Assembly (NCBI GenBank): GCA_018239675.1
Contig: JAFEGX010000136.1
Span: forward strand, 1-39,079
Reading direction: 5' to 3'
DNA length: 39,079 bases
Source of the DNA: Verrucomicrobiota bacterium
Lineage (GTDB): Bacteria > Verrucomicrobiota > Verrucomicrobiia > Opitutales > Opitutaceae
Shown: one piece after another, positions 16,541 through 25,836 of the stretch
How positions within the stretch are numbered: the first letter of the stretch is position 1
Layout: every line of letters starts with the position of its first letter
Made by a program: the position numbers and the translations under genes
Notes under the pieces: generated by a model
Seen by the model: only the letters and a program-made list of their open reading frames with translations
Database searches by the model: none
Told to the model about the DNA's origin: nothing

Positions 16541-16683
16541 GCCACCAAGAGCACGAACGCCACGAAGCCCTGACGGCCACGGTTGCACGCGGTTCGCGTC
16601 CTTGGCGGTGCAACGGTCCGGAGTCCGGTCATGGCAACCGCGAAGACCGCCCAAGTCGCGAAGCAACCGGCTTGGCGTTCGCC
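16541..16683. repeat. Nonad-type fold-back repeat, copy F, left of the ATPase module
   Basis: The left arm near 16541-16570 has 9-nt words (CCACCAAGA, GCACGAACG, CCACGAAGC) and the right arm near 16669-16683 is inverted. A core at about 16625-16666 (CCGGTCATGG, then AACCGCGAAGACCGCC and GCGAAGCAA) recurs in direct orientation at 18564-18606. The rest of the 303-bp gap 16438-16740 contains no gene I can support. Confidence 0.65.
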
Positions 16684-16740
16684 AACATCGCGCCCTTGTC
16701 GACCAACACCACTGCTGCATGGGCGGATTGGCCCACCGCC

Positions 16741-17403
16741 CTACCGGTGCAGGTGCTCGCCGCGGGCCATCATCTCGCGATTCTCGCGAAGGTCTCGGGC
16801 CATCGCGCCAAAACCTGGGAAGTCCGCCTCCAGTCGCCGCGGGTCGGACCGGTGGCGCCGAATCTCCTCGGTCGCCCGCTGGATCTCGTACGGCAGGCTC
16901 GGCCGGTCGGTGCCGTAGACCCGCCATTTCAGCTCGGCCCGGCTGTAGGGTGCCCGGCCGCTCGCCTGCCCCTCCACCCACGCCGCCTCCGTCACCGCCG
17001 GGTCCCGCCCGCACAGCAGCCACGCCTCGAGGGCGGGAACCGCGACGCCCACACAGCGGAGCACCCGCGCCCGGCCGTGTGCCGGTGGCAGCTTCTTGGT
17101 GGTCTGCCGGAAAACCGCCCGCAGCTGGCACAGCCGGCATTGCGGATGGAAATAGTTCGGCGCCTCGTGAGCCGCGACGTGCACCACCGAGTCGTCCGAG
17201 TCCACCGTCACGACCAGCGTGTCGGTGTCGGTGTTGAAGTGCAGGTGCCGGATCACCGCCGGGAGCACCTGCGCGACATTCGGCCATCCGCGCGCGCGCA
17301 GGCCGGCGCCCGTGAAGCGCGGCGGCTCGCGCAGGACCGCCGCCACCAGCTCGCGCAGGACCGCCTCGTCGGCCGGCGACTCGCTCAGCAGCGCGACCTT
17401 CAT
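16741..17403 (-). CDS. DUF4276/TOPRIM-like protein, partner of the adjacent ATPase
   Basis: This is 220 residues from the ATG at 17403 (MKVALLSESPADEAVLREL), whose codon overlaps the ATPase stop as ATGA. The N-terminal strand carries acidic residues (E8 or E13). A later hydrophobic strand ends in TVDSDD (about 66-71), the acidic spacing expected of a TOPRIM-like metal site. CRLC (89-92) and VPALEAWLL (122-130) follow, the latter typical of DUF4276 proteins. TOPRIM domains occur in nucleases and primases; in two-gene ATPase/TOPRIM systems such as PARIS or split OLD nucleases they act as effectors. Nuclease activity here is inference. The open frame extends upstream to 17442, but coupling to the ATPase fixes the start. 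No third gene belongs to the unit. Confidence 0.75.
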   Translation of the reverse strand: MKVALLSESPADEAVLRELVAAVLREPPRFTGAGLRARGWPNVAQVLPAVIRHLHFNTDTDTLVVTVDSDDSVVHVAAHEAPNYFHPQCRLCQLRAVFRQTTKKLPPAHGRARVLRCVGVAVPALEAWLLCGRDPAVTEAAWVEGQASGRAPYSRAELKWRVYGTDRPSLPYEIQRATEEIRRHRSDPRRLEADFPGFGAMARDLRENREMMARGEHLHR

Positions 17404-18401
17404 TGCTCGTCCGGCACGCCGCCGAGGATGCCGCTGTACCACATGTCGCCCAGCGAACCCTCCTTCAGGAGCTCCGCGAGGTCCGCGCGGTCCGCCAGCC
17501 GCTCGAACACCGAGGCCGAGCCGTGTTTCTGGGCGATCACGACCTCCTCCGGGTGGTCCCGGAACAGGTCGAGCAGGTACGGCGAATGCGTTGTCGCGAT
17601 CACCTGCACCGGCGCGCGCTTGAGCCCGAACGACTGCGGATAGCTGAGGCGGTAGAACGCGTCCCGGATCTCGCGCAGGAGCCGCGGATGCACGCCGCGG
17701 TCAATTTCCTCGATGCACAGCACCGTCGGCGGCGCCGGGTCAAAGGCGAGCACGAGGATGGCCAGAAGGTACAGCGAGCCCTGCGACAGGCTGTCCGCGG
17801 CGACCACGCCCTCGTTGTTGGCCAGCACCAGGCCCAGCGTCACCGCCCCGTCGGCCGCCCGCCCGAGCTCGATGCCGGTGTACTCGGGCATGAGGCGCAG
17901 CGTCTCGGCCGCGAGCGCGGCATAGTCCGCAGGGTGCCGCTCACTCAGGCTCAGCAGCGCGGCCCCGAGGTTGCCCCCATTGCCCTGCAGGACGGTATCC
18001 CCTGCCGGCGCGGTTGGAGCCGTCCCGGCCATCGCGTAATGGTCCAGCAGGTAGGAGCGAATCCGCCCGATCTCGCCCTGAAGCTGCGGCCAGCCAGACG
18101 AGCCCGGAGGCAGGACCTGCAGGAGATCGCACGCGACGTCCGAGACGCATTCCAGCCTGGCCTCGAGGTCCGCGTGTGGGGCCGTGAACCGGAACCAGAT
18201 CGAGGGTCCGCCCGCCTTGCGCGGCGCCTTGGCTCCCTCGGTCGAAAGCGGGAGGCGCGCCAGCGACCGCAGGCGCAGCACGGCCTGGATCAGGCTCGTC
18301 TTTCCACTGCCGTTCGCGCCGATAATCAGGTTGAACGGCGCCAGCTTCAGGCTGGTCGCCCGCAGCGCCTTGAACCGGTGGAAACTGACGGAGGCGATCA
18401 C
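17400..18401 (-). CDS. AAA/ABC-type ATPase (AAA_21-like, RecF/OLD-like head)
   Basis: This is a 333-residue SMC/OLD-like ATPase. Walker A GANGSGKTS is at 28-36, the ABC signature-like SLSQGS at about 204-209, Walker B TVLCIEEID at 226-234, and the switch His in ATTHSPYLLDLF near 272. The C-terminus LGDMWYSGILGG resembles ATPases usually found beside small DUF4276 proteins. No long coiled coil is present, so it is a compact head-only ATPase. It starts at a GTG (18401); a nearby ATG is out of frame. The stop overlaps the next gene by 4 bp. The pair looks like an ATPase sensor plus effector, possibly phage defence; function is inferred from architecture only. It is bracketed by direct non-coding repeats (16541-16683 and 18479-18642). 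Confidence 0.88.
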   Translation of the reverse strand: MIASVSFHRFKALRATSLKLAPFNLIIGANGSGKTSLIQAVLRLRSLARLPLSTEGAKAPRKAGGPSIWFRFTAPHADLEARLECVSDVACDLLQVLPPGSSGWPQLQGEIGRIRSYLLDHYAMAGTAPTAPAGDTVLQGNGGNLGAALLSLSERHPADYAALAAETLRLMPEYTGIELGRAADGAVTLGLVLANNEGVVAADSLSQGSLYLLAILVLAFDPAPPTVLCIEEIDRGVHPRLLREIRDAFYRLSYPQSFGLKRAPVQVIATTHSPYLLDLFRDHPEEVVIAQKHGSASVFERLADRADLAELLKEGSLGDMWYSGILGGVPDEQ

Positions 18402-18478
18402 GGCATCACTGTAGCCCGCGTCTACGGGCGTCGAAAGTCGAAAGTCACAGGCTCAAGATCGCCCGCCGCGGTTGCGTT

Positions 18479-18642
18479 CCCCACGAAGGTCACGAAGCGC
18501 ACGAGGACCGCGCCGACCAGGCCTTCGCGGTCGTGGCGGGCTTCGCGGTGCCACGCGTCGGACCCGGTCATGGCCAACCGCCAAGACCGCCAAGGCCGCG
18601 AAGCAATCCCGCCTGCTCTTCTTGCTCTTTGTGCCCTTCGGG
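18479..18642. repeat. Nonad-type fold-back repeat, copy G, right of the ATPase module
   Basis: The left arm (about 18479-18506) reads CCACGAAGG, TCACGAAGC, GCACGAGGA in 9-nt steps. The right arm (about 18612-18642, CTTCTTGCTCTTTGTGCCC then TTCGGG) is the imperfect inverse. The core 18564-18606 matches the core of copy F at roughly 90 percent in direct orientation. It fills most of the 274-bp gap between potA and the ATPase gene. Confidence 0.7.
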
Positions 18643-18675
18643 CAAAACCAAACCCCGTCGCGCCAGTCGCGGCCT

Positions 18676-19779
18676 CTACTCGGCCGGGACGACCACGAGA
18701 TCGTCAGCGTGCAGGGCGCACGAGACGTGGTCGCCGGCGTGGAAGATCTCGCCGTAGGCGCTCTCGTTCGCCACCACGACCGAAAGGCGCGTGCCCGTGG
18801 CGGTCACGATCACCAGCTGGTCGGTGGCGCCCTGGAAAATCTCCTCCTCGATCCGCGCCTCGAAGAGATTGGTCGCGGCCGCCGCCGGCGCCGCGGCGGG
18901 GTTGGCGAGCCGCGAGACGTGCACCTTCTCGGGCCGCATCGCGATCAGGGCCTTCATCGCGCCGGCGGGCCAGGCGGCGCGCGGGACGGTGAGCTCGAGC
19001 CCGCCGGTGACGCTGACCCGCACCTGAGCCTCGTCCTGCAGCAGCACCCGGGCCTCGAGCAGGTTCGCCTGGCCGACAAAGTCGGCGGCGAACCGCGTGG
19101 CCGGGCGGTGATAGATCTCGTGCGCGGTGCCCAGCTGCTCGATCCGCCCCTCGTGCACGATCGCGATGCGGTCGCTCATCGTGAGGGCCTCCTCCTGGTC
19201 ATGAGTCACGAACACGAAGGTGATGCCGAGTTGCCGCTGCAGGCGCTTGAGCTCGAGCTGCATCGCCCGGCGGAGCTTGGCGTCGAGGGCGGACAGCGGC
19301 TCGTCCAGCAGCAGCACCTTGGGCCGGCACACCAGCGCCCGGGCCAGGGCGACGCGCTGCCGCTGACCGCCCGACAGCTGGTGCGGGCGGCGCGCGTCGA
19401 GGCCGTCCAGCGAGACCAGCGCGAGCGCCTCGCGGACGCGCGCCTGGCCCTCGGCAGCCGCGACCCGCTGCATCCGCAGGCCGAAGCCGACGTTCTCCGC
19501 GACCGTCAGGTGCGGGAACAGCGCGTAGCTCTGGAAGACCTGGTTGACGGGCCGGCGGTACGGCGGCAGGCGGGTGACATCCTGCCCGCCAATCTCGACC
19601 GTGCCGACGGTCGGCGCCTCGAAACCGGCCATCAGACGCAGCAGCGTGGTCTTCCCGCAGCCCGACGGACCGAGCAACGTGAGGAACTCGCCGGCACCGA
19701 CCTCGAGGCTCACGTCCCGGACCGCGTCAAACGTGCCAAAACGCTTGGTGACCCCGCGCAGGTGGACCATCGTGGCCAT
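18676..19779 (-). CDS. potA: Polyamine ABC transporter ATP-binding protein
   Basis: This cytoplasmic ATPase subunit powers spermidine/putrescine uptake. The 367 residues show Walker [10 protein letters not shown], the Q-loop region [20 protein letters not shown], the signature [15 protein letters not shown], Walker [13 protein letters not shown] and the switch His in [10 protein letters not shown]. The C-terminal 120 residues form the TOBE-type regulatory domain ([10 protein letters not shown]). It is the last gene of the importer unit, with its ATG overlapping the potB stop by one base (TGATG). A GAGGAGG lies about 12 nt upstream within potB. Confidence 0.92.
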   Translation of the reverse strand: MATMVHLRGVTKRFGTFDAVRDVSLEVGAGEFLTLLGPSGCGKTTLLRLMAGFEAPTVGTVEIGGQDVTRLPPYRRPVNQVFQSYALFPHLTVAENVGFGLRMQRVAAAEGQARVREALALVSLDGLDARRPHQLSGGQRQRVALARALVCRPKVLLLDEPLSALDAKLRRAMQLELKRLQRQLGITFVFVTHDQEEALTMSDRIAIVHEGRIEQLGTAHEIYHRPATRFAADFVGQANLLEARVLLQDEAQVRVSVTGGLELTVPRAAWPAGAMKALIAMRPEKVHVSRLANPAAAPAAAATNLFEARIEEEIFQGATDQLVIVTATGTRLSVVVANESAYGEIFHAGDHVSCALHADDLVVVPAE

Positions 19780-20645
19780 CAGGCGGGGTCCTCCTCGCGG
19801 GCGCCCAGCCGCAGCAGGATCCAGTAGGTCAGCGCGAACAAACCCATGAACACCGCGCCGAGCGCGGCCCCGAACGGCCAGTCGCGGGCCACCAGGAACT
19901 GGTTCTGGATGACATTGCCGATGAGCGGGACCCGGGCGCCGCCCATGAGGTCGGTGATGGCGAACATGCCGACGGCCGGAACAAACACGAGCAGCGTGCC
20001 CGCGGCGATGCCGGGCAGCGTGAGCGGGATGATCACCGAGGAGAACACGCGCAGCGGACCGGCGCCGAGGTCGTGCGCCGCCTCGATGAGCGCGCCGTCG
20101 AGCTTCTCCACGCTCCCGTAGATCGGCAGGATCATGAACGGGAGGTAGGCGTACACGAGTCCGATGACGACGGCGGTCGGTGTGTACATCAAGTCAAAGC
20201 CGGTGGCCGTCGGCGCCACCAGCCGGATGAGGCCGTTGAGCAGTCCCTCCTCCTTCAGGATGGTGATCCAGGCGTAGGTGCGGATGAGGAAACTGGTCCA
20301 GCACGGCACCATGAGCAGGAGCAGCAGCCGGTGCCTCCACTCCTCCCGCGCGCGTCCGATGCAGTACGCGACCGGGTAGCCCGCCAGGATGCAGATGACC
20401 GTGGTCAGCCCCGCGTAGCCGACCGAGCGCGCGAAGATGCGCAGGTAGATCGGATCGAACACCCGCCGGTAGTTCTCGAGGGAGAACGTGAACACCACCC
20501 GCCCGACCTCGTCGCGCTCGCAGAAACTGTACACAAGCAGGATCGCGGTCGGCGCGACCACGAACAGCACCAGCCACGCGATCATCGGCGTGAGCAGGAG
20601 CCAGGCGCGCCAGCGCGGCGTGCGACGGTCGGGGGCGGATTTCAT
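19779..20645 (-). CDS. potB: Polyamine ABC transporter permease (PotB-type)
   Basis: This is an integral-membrane subunit of 288 residues with about six hydrophobic helices. The EAA loop is present as [20 protein letters not shown], followed by [20 protein letters not shown], which docks the ATPase. The N-terminus begins with a charged stretch and a helix ([19 protein letters not shown]), as in PotB. It starts at 20645, 3 bp after the potD stop, and overlaps potA by one base. Confidence 0.91.
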   Translation of the reverse strand: MKSAPDRRTPRWRAWLLLTPMIAWLVLFVVAPTAILLVYSFCERDEVGRVVFTFSLENYRRVFDPIYLRIFARSVGYAGLTTVICILAGYPVAYCIGRAREEWRHRLLLLLMVPCWTSFLIRTYAWITILKEEGLLNGLIRLVAPTATGFDLMYTPTAVVIGLVYAYLPFMILPIYGSVEKLDGALIEAAHDLGAGPLRVFSSVIIPLTLPGIAAGTLLVFVPAVGMFAITDLMGGARVPLIGNVIQNQFLVARDWPFGAALGAVFMGLFALTYWILLRLGAREEDPA

Positions 20646-20648
20646 CCG

Positions 20649-21677
20649 TTACCGGGCGCTCTTCAGGTCGGTGACCAGCCGGTCGATGTCCGCGGCGGCC
20701 TTGCCGATGTCATGGAACGTCGTGAGTTTTGGGTGGCCCGGCGGGTAGCTGGCCGGGTTCGCGAGCTGCTCCGGGGTCAGGAGCTTCCGCGCCTCCGCGT
20801 TCGGGTTCGTGTACGGGAACGCCGCGGAGATCTGCCGCGAGACGTCCGGGCGCAAGAGGTAGTTGATCAGCTGGTGCGCCGCGGCCTTGTTCTGCGCCGT
20901 GGCCGGGATCGCCAGGACGTCGACAAACTGCGGGACGCCCTCCGCCGGGAGGATGTACTGGAACTTCCGGTTCTCGTTCCACAGGATCGCGGCCTCACCG
21001 CTCCACACCACGCCGACGTCGACGTCACCGTTGAGCAGCGCGGTCTTCGGGCTGTCGGAGTCAAAGACCTTGATGAGCTTCACCCACTCTGCCACCACCG
21101 GACGGACCCGCGCCAGGGACTCGGGCGTGACGTGGTTGATCGGCAGCTTTTCGGTGAACATCGCCCAGGTCACCAGCTCGCGCGGGTCCGCCAGCACCAC
21201 GATGCGGTCCTTGAACGCCGGCGTGAAGACGTCGCGGTAGCCCTTGATCGGCGTCTTGACCCGCTCGGTGTTCACGACGATGCCGACCGTGCCGCTCATG
21301 TAGGGCACCGTGTACCGGCCGTCGGGATCGTGGTCGAGGTGACGGAACTCAGGGGCGAGGTTTTTCAGGTTCGGCAGCTGGGCGAGATCAAGGGGCGACA
21401 GCAGCTTCTGCCGGATCATGACCTCGGCGGTGTAGTCCGAGGGCTGGATCAGGTCGTATGAGCCGCCGCCGGCCACCAGCTTCGAGAGGAGCTCCTCGTT
21501 GGACGCGTAGGTCTCGAAGTTGACCTTGATGCCGGTCTCCTTCGTGAAGCCGTCGAGCACGCCCTGCGGGATGTACTCGGACCAGCCGAACAGGTTGAGC
21601 TCTTCACCCGCGCGGGCGGGATTCGTCACGGTGAACAGCGCCAGCAGCGCCGGCAGGAGAAATCTCGTCAGTTTCAT
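20649..21677 (-). CDS. potD: Spermidine/putrescine-binding periplasmic protein
   Basis: The 342-residue substrate-binding protein has a signal peptide (MKLTRFLLPALLALFTVTNPARA). It then shows the family's LNLFGWSEYIPQGVLDGFTK opening, SYDLIQPSDYTAEVMI, and GVVWSGEAAIL in the hinge region, where an Asp/Trp-rich pocket holds the polyamine amines. I chose the ATG at 21677 because it begins the signal peptide; the frame is open to 21755. It lies between potC (22 bp upstream) and potB (3 bp downstream), an uncommon position for the binding protein. Confidence 0.92.
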   Translation of the reverse strand: MKLTRFLLPALLALFTVTNPARAGEELNLFGWSEYIPQGVLDGFTKETGIKVNFETYASNEELLSKLVAGGGSYDLIQPSDYTAEVMIRQKLLSPLDLAQLPNLKNLAPEFRHLDHDPDGRYTVPYMSGTVGIVVNTERVKTPIKGYRDVFTPAFKDRIVVLADPRELVTWAMFTEKLPINHVTPESLARVRPVVAEWVKLIKVFDSDSPKTALLNGDVDVGVVWSGEAAILWNENRKFQYILPAEGVPQFVDVLAIPATAQNKAAAHQLINYLLRPDVSRQISAAFPYTNPNAEARKLLTPEQLANPASYPPGHPKLTTFHDIGKAAADIDRLVTDLKSAR

Positions 21678-21699
21678 GGAGTGGTGCAGGACAATGGGT

Positions 21700-22521
21700 T
21701 TAGCGGCTGAGCTTTCTAAGGTAGTCCGAGAAAAACACGAAGGCGATCGTCGCAAGGATGAAGATCGCGGACAGGGCGTTGAGCATCGGGTTGAGCCCGA
21801 CCTTGGCCATGCCGAACACCCGGATCGGCAGCGTGGCCGACGCGGCGCTGGTGGTGAAGAACGTCACGATAAGCTCGTCCCAGGAGAGCGTGAAGGCCAT
21901 CAGCGCGCCAGCGACGATCGCCGGACGCAGGCAGGGCACGATCACCAGCCAGAACGCCTGCAGGGGCGTCGCCCCCAGGTCGAGGGCCGCCTCCTCCATC
22001 GCGGGATCCAGACCCCGCAGGCGGGCCTGCACGGCCACGAGGACGAACGGGAAGCTGAAGGTCACGTGCCCGATGATCACGGCCGTGAAGCCGAGCCCCA
22101 TGCCGACGGTGGCGAACAGGATGAGCAGGCTGATGCCCATGAGGATTTCCGGCATCACCATCGGCACCGCGACCAGGGTCTGCAGGGTCCGCGCCCCGGC
22201 GAACCGGTACCGGTGCAGCAGCCACGCGCCGACCGTGCCGAGCAGGACCGACAAGAGGGTCGAGACGACGGCGATCACGAGGCTGTTCTGCGCCGCGCGC
22301 AGCAGCGGCGAGTTCTGCAGGACCTGCCGGTACCACTCGAACGTGAAGCCCTGCCACACGATGTTAAGCCGCGATTGGTTGAAGGAGTACGCGACCAGCA
22401 CGACGATCGGAGCGTACAGGAACGCCAGGACGACGGCCGTCCAGGTCGACACCGCCCCGTCCACGATCCGGATGCCGGACGGCCAGCGTCGGCGGGCAGG
22501 GAAAGTCGGGGCGGCGGGCAT
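21700..22521 (-). CDS. potC: Polyamine ABC transporter permease (PotC-type)
   Basis: The 273-residue permease has a short charged N-terminus, then a helix (WTAVVLAFLYAPIVVLVAYS) and further membrane helices. The EAA loop EEAALDLGATPLQAFWLV precedes IVPCLRPAIVAGALMAFTLS, and SWDELIVTFFTT is typical of PotC. It is the first gene of the C-D-B-A unit. The upstream 136 bp includes the ATTCGAA heptads at 22589-22609. The ATG at 22521 follows AACCGCCC. Confidence 0.91.
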   Translation of the reverse strand: MPAAPTFPARRRWPSGIRIVDGAVSTWTAVVLAFLYAPIVVLVAYSFNQSRLNIVWQGFTFEWYRQVLQNSPLLRAAQNSLVIAVVSTLLSVLLGTVGAWLLHRYRFAGARTLQTLVAVPMVMPEILMGISLLILFATVGMGLGFTAVIIGHVTFSFPFVLVAVQARLRGLDPAMEEAALDLGATPLQAFWLVIVPCLRPAIVAGALMAFTLSWDELIVTFFTTSAASATLPIRVFGMAKVGLNPMLNALSAIFILATIAFVFFSDYLRKLSR

Positions 22522-22588
22522 GGGCGGTTACCATGCAGGATTTGTGCGAGGGAGCGGCCCGGCGCAAGAATTGGGTGACCGATGCAAA

Positions 22589-22609
22589 ATTCGAGATTCG
22601 AAATTCGAA
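22589..22609. repeat. Short ATTCGAR heptad array
   Basis: Three consecutive 7-mers ATTCGAG, ATTCGAA, ATTCGAA lie upstream of potC and downstream of the AsmA-like gene. The word is self-complementary (TTCGAA). It is too short to call a full element, but it shares the 7-nt period of the larger elements. Confidence 0.5.
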
Positions 22610-22657
22610 TCCTACCCACCGCCCATTCTCTCCGGTCCGCCGCGGCCGCAGGCCGCC

Positions 22658-25645
22658 TCACTTCCCGAGCAGGCTGTCGAGCAGGCCGCTGCGCTCGAGC
22701 GCCGAGTTGAGCAGTGCCGTCCGGATCTCGTTCGTGTCAGGGTTGCCGATGGTGCCGCCGATGCGCAGGGGCACGGCGAACGCCGCGTAGCCTAAGCTGT
22801 CCTCGCGCTTGTCGAGCAGGCCGGCGCGCCGGATCAGGTCGCCGAGCTTGCCGCGGGCGCGGAGGTTGAGCTGCATCTCGAGTGGCTGCGCCAGGAGCGG
22901 CACGCCGTCGACATGGCGCACCGTGCCCTCCCCCACCACCCGCACCTCGGGCGAGATGAGCGTGAAGTCCTTCAGCTGGAGGTTGAGGGCGGCGTCGCGC
23001 GCGGCCGTGACGCTCAGCTGGTCGAAGGGAATCTCCGCCAGCGCCGCGGCGATGTCCGACAGGATCCGCGTCTTGTTGACGTAGTCGTCGGGCACGACGC
23101 CCAGAAAGCTCGCGATGGCGGTGACGCGCGACTGGGTCCGCTGGATCCGGTCCTTCAGGTCGGCCGACAGGCCGCGAAAGATCCCGCCCTTGCTGGTGAT
23201 CGTCAGGTCGCCGTGGGCCCGCTCGCCGAGGTCGCCGAGCGAGCGGCCCGAGGCCGCAAGCCGGCTCGCGAGGTCGATTCGCGCCTCGATCGTCGGCAGG
23301 CGGGCTGGATCAATCGCGCGAAAGGCCGGGGCGGTGGCGAAATTGTCGAGGGCCAGCTCGGCCGCCAGCTCGTACGGCTGCGGCCGATTCGGCACGTACG
23401 TGACCTGCCCCGACGCCTTGACATCACTGTCGCTGTCGAAGCCGCCGCGGCCATTCGTCAGCTTCAGGCTCCCGGCGTCGAGATTGATCTGCCCGCCAAC
23501 GTCGGTGAGCTGGAACTGGCCGTTGTAGACCAGTTTCTTGAGGGCCAGCGTGACCTGGCCGGTCACACCCGCCCAGAACGGAGGGCTGACAACCGCGGGC
23601 GCGGCCGCCGCCGCGGGTCCGGGCGCAGGCGCGGGCTTGGCAAACGGCGCGGCGAGGACCTGGGCGTCCTCGACCGCGAGGAAGTCGCTCGCCAGCCGGG
23701 CATCGATCGCGACGCCTCCCTCGCGCGGAGTCGCGGTGCCGCTGACGGTGAGATCGGACTTGCGGCCGTCGCGCTCCAACCGGACCGGCAGACTAAAGGT
23801 CACGCGACCCGACGGCTCCTGGTCGGCCCGCACCTCGAGGGTCACCGCCGGCAGGCGCGGCGCGGCGGGGACGGCAAGATTGCGCAGCTCGAGGCGGACC
23901 TGCACCTCTTTCTTCTCGGCCAGGTTCGCCGCAAAATCACCCTGGGCGTCGCCGGCCGTGAGCATGGCCGATCCCAGCAGTCCCGGCTGGGCCAACAGCG
24001 CCGGAAGCTGGCCGGACCACTTCCCGACCGCCTTGACCGGCTGGTTCGCGCCGGCGAGCTGCCCGAGCCGGCCCTCAACGGAGAACAGCGTGGCGCCGTC
24101 GCGCCGCAGGGAAAATGGCGCCAGCTCGACCTGCCAGCCCTGCGGGGTGTAGTCGCCCGAGAGCGCCAGCAGGACATCCACCCCGGCCAGCAGCGTGCGG
24201 CCACCGGCTTGGGCCAAGGTCAGGCTCGCAATCGAGAGCGGGGCCTTGGGCCGCAGGGCAAAGCCGCCATTGCGGGCACCGGCGGCCAGCGCGCCCTGGA
24301 GGTCACCGCCTTCCACCACATAGCCATGCCGGGCAATCAGCGGCGCGACCCAGGCGAGGGGCAGGCCCTGGAGGTCGATGCCGAGCAGCTCCTGCGCGGG
24401 ATCGGCCACCTTCAGTTCGCCGGTGAGAAGGTTGAATTCAAAGGCCTGCAGCGCCCGCACGGTCGCCACCGGCCGGGCGCCCTCGACGGACACCGCCAGG
24501 CGATCGACCCGGGTGGCGCCGCCGTGCTGGGCGACGTCAAAGTCGGCCGTGACGTGCACGGCGCCAAGGCCGGCCAGCCCGGGCGTGATCACCCGCAGGC
24601 GGTCCAGGTTCGCGTTGAGCCGCCCGCTGGTCCGCAACTCAACGAACGCCGTGTCGAGCTCGAACCGGCCGTCGCCCGCCGCCTCGAACGACGGCAGCAC
24701 GTGACCGAAGGCGAACGGCGCCAGGTCGGTGTCCCGCATGTCGAGCCGCCAGCTGCCGTCGAGGTGCGTGGCCCCGGCCTGATAGCTGGTTTCCACCGCG
24801 GCGAGCTGCTTCGGGCCCGAGGAGATGCTGACCGCGTAGGTCTCGCCGTGGGCCGCATGCGCGGCCGAAATGTCGAGCGCCAGCTGCACGCCCTGCGGGA
24901 ACTGCGGCCCGGTCGCCTCGGCCTGGGTGGTTGCGACGAGGCGCGAGATGGCCTGCGGCTCATCCATCACCACGCCGAGCGTCCCGTGGATCGCAAGCGC
25001 GCGCACGCCGGCCGGGTTGTCCGCGAACTCGACCCGCGCCACGTAATCGAACCGGCCCGGATGCCCGGCGGCGAGCCCGCCGCCCGTGACCGTGAGCTTC
25101 ATCCGGGCCGCGGGGTATTCCGGGCCGGCCGGCAGCAAGACGTCCCCGGCGAGGTCCACCGAATCGAGCGCGAGCCCGAACGGCAGGCGGAGCCGGTCGA
25201 AGATGCCGGCGAACACCGCCGACGACGCGGCGGCCGGCACGTCCGCGGCGTAGGCCGAGGGAATCAGCGAAAAGCCGGCGGCTGCCGTTGCGGCCGGACG
25301 GGCCGCGGCCAGCTGGAGCCGGGTGAGGTCGAGGGTCCAGCCGTGCGCCACCAGCCGTTTCACCCGCAGCTGCCGGCGCCAGGCGGCGGTGACCACCGGG
25401 AGGTCGGCCTCCGCCGACGGCAGCGTGAGCACGGCGCCGTCGCGCACGACCCGGACGCCCTCGACGCGCACGTGGTCGAACCCGGCCGCGACCCGGCCCA
25501 GGGTAACCTCAAGGCCCGGCTGGCCGGCCACGGCGCGGCGGGCGGCCCAGGTCTGGACCGCGGGCACCAGCGCGACGCCGATCATCAGCACGGCCGCGCC
25601 GGCCACGGCCAGCAGACCGAAGAGGAACGGGCGGACAGATTTCAT
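22658..25645 (-). CDS. Large AsmA-like envelope protein
   Basis: The 995-residue protein is anchored by one N-terminal membrane helix (PFLFGLLAVAGAAVLMIGVAL, about residues 6-25); the rest is periplasmic. The body is beta-rich and repetitive, with Ala/Pro-rich linkers. Its C-terminal 200 residues (GDLTITSKGGIFRGLS then IPFDQLSVTAARDAALNLQLKDFTL and PLRIGGTIGNPD) match the AsmA-like domain near the end of AsmA/TamB/YhdP-type proteins. These are thought to form hydrophobic grooves that move phospholipids to the outer membrane, so a lipid-transport role is likely but inferred. I start at the ATG at 25645 (MKSVRPFLF); the frame is open to 25684. It follows tolC after 191 bp. Confidence 0.82.
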   Translation of the reverse strand: MKSVRPFLFGLLAVAGAAVLMIGVALVPAVQTWAARRAVAGQPGLEVTLGRVAAGFDHVRVEGVRVVRDGAVLTLPSAEADLPVVTAAWRRQLRVKRLVAHGWTLDLTRLQLAAARPAATAAAGFSLIPSAYAADVPAAASSAVFAGIFDRLRLPFGLALDSVDLAGDVLLPAGPEYPAARMKLTVTGGGLAAGHPGRFDYVARVEFADNPAGVRALAIHGTLGVVMDEPQAISRLVATTQAEATGPQFPQGVQLALDISAAHAAHGETYAVSISSGPKQLAAVETSYQAGATHLDGSWRLDMRDTDLAPFAFGHVLPSFEAAGDGRFELDTAFVELRTSGRLNANLDRLRVITPGLAGLGAVHVTADFDVAQHGGATRVDRLAVSVEGARPVATVRALQAFEFNLLTGELKVADPAQELLGIDLQGLPLAWVAPLIARHGYVVEGGDLQGALAAGARNGGFALRPKAPLSIASLTLAQAGGRTLLAGVDVLLALSGDYTPQGWQVELAPFSLRRDGATLFSVEGRLGQLAGANQPVKAVGKWSGQLPALLAQPGLLGSAMLTAGDAQGDFAANLAEKKEVQVRLELRNLAVPAAPRLPAVTLEVRADQEPSGRVTFSLPVRLERDGRKSDLTVSGTATPREGGVAIDARLASDFLAVEDAQVLAAPFAKPAPAPGPAAAAAPAVVSPPFWAGVTGQVTLALKKLVYNGQFQLTDVGGQINLDAGSLKLTNGRGGFDSDSDVKASGQVTYVPNRPQPYELAAELALDNFATAPAFRAIDPARLPTIEARIDLASRLAASGRSLGDLGERAHGDLTITSKGGIFRGLSADLKDRIQRTQSRVTAIASFLGVVPDDYVNKTRILSDIAAALAEIPFDQLSVTAARDAALNLQLKDFTLISPEVRVVGEGTVRHVDGVPLLAQPLEMQLNLRARGKLGDLIRRAGLLDKREDSLGYAAFAVPLRIGGTIGNPDTNEIRTALLNSALERSGLLDSLLGK

Positions 25646-25836
25646 GGGCGGAGGATTGGACCCCAGCCTGCCGGAAAGGATCACCGGCGGGGAGGAAAAT
25701 CAGGAGGAGCGGTCGCGGGGCGGGACGAGTCCGGTTACCACTACGACGACACCCGGCGCTCGCCCACCCGCCATCCGCCGCCCCGGTGACCTACCGGGAC
25801 CGGCGGCACCGCGGGGGGCGCCACCGGGCGAATGTG

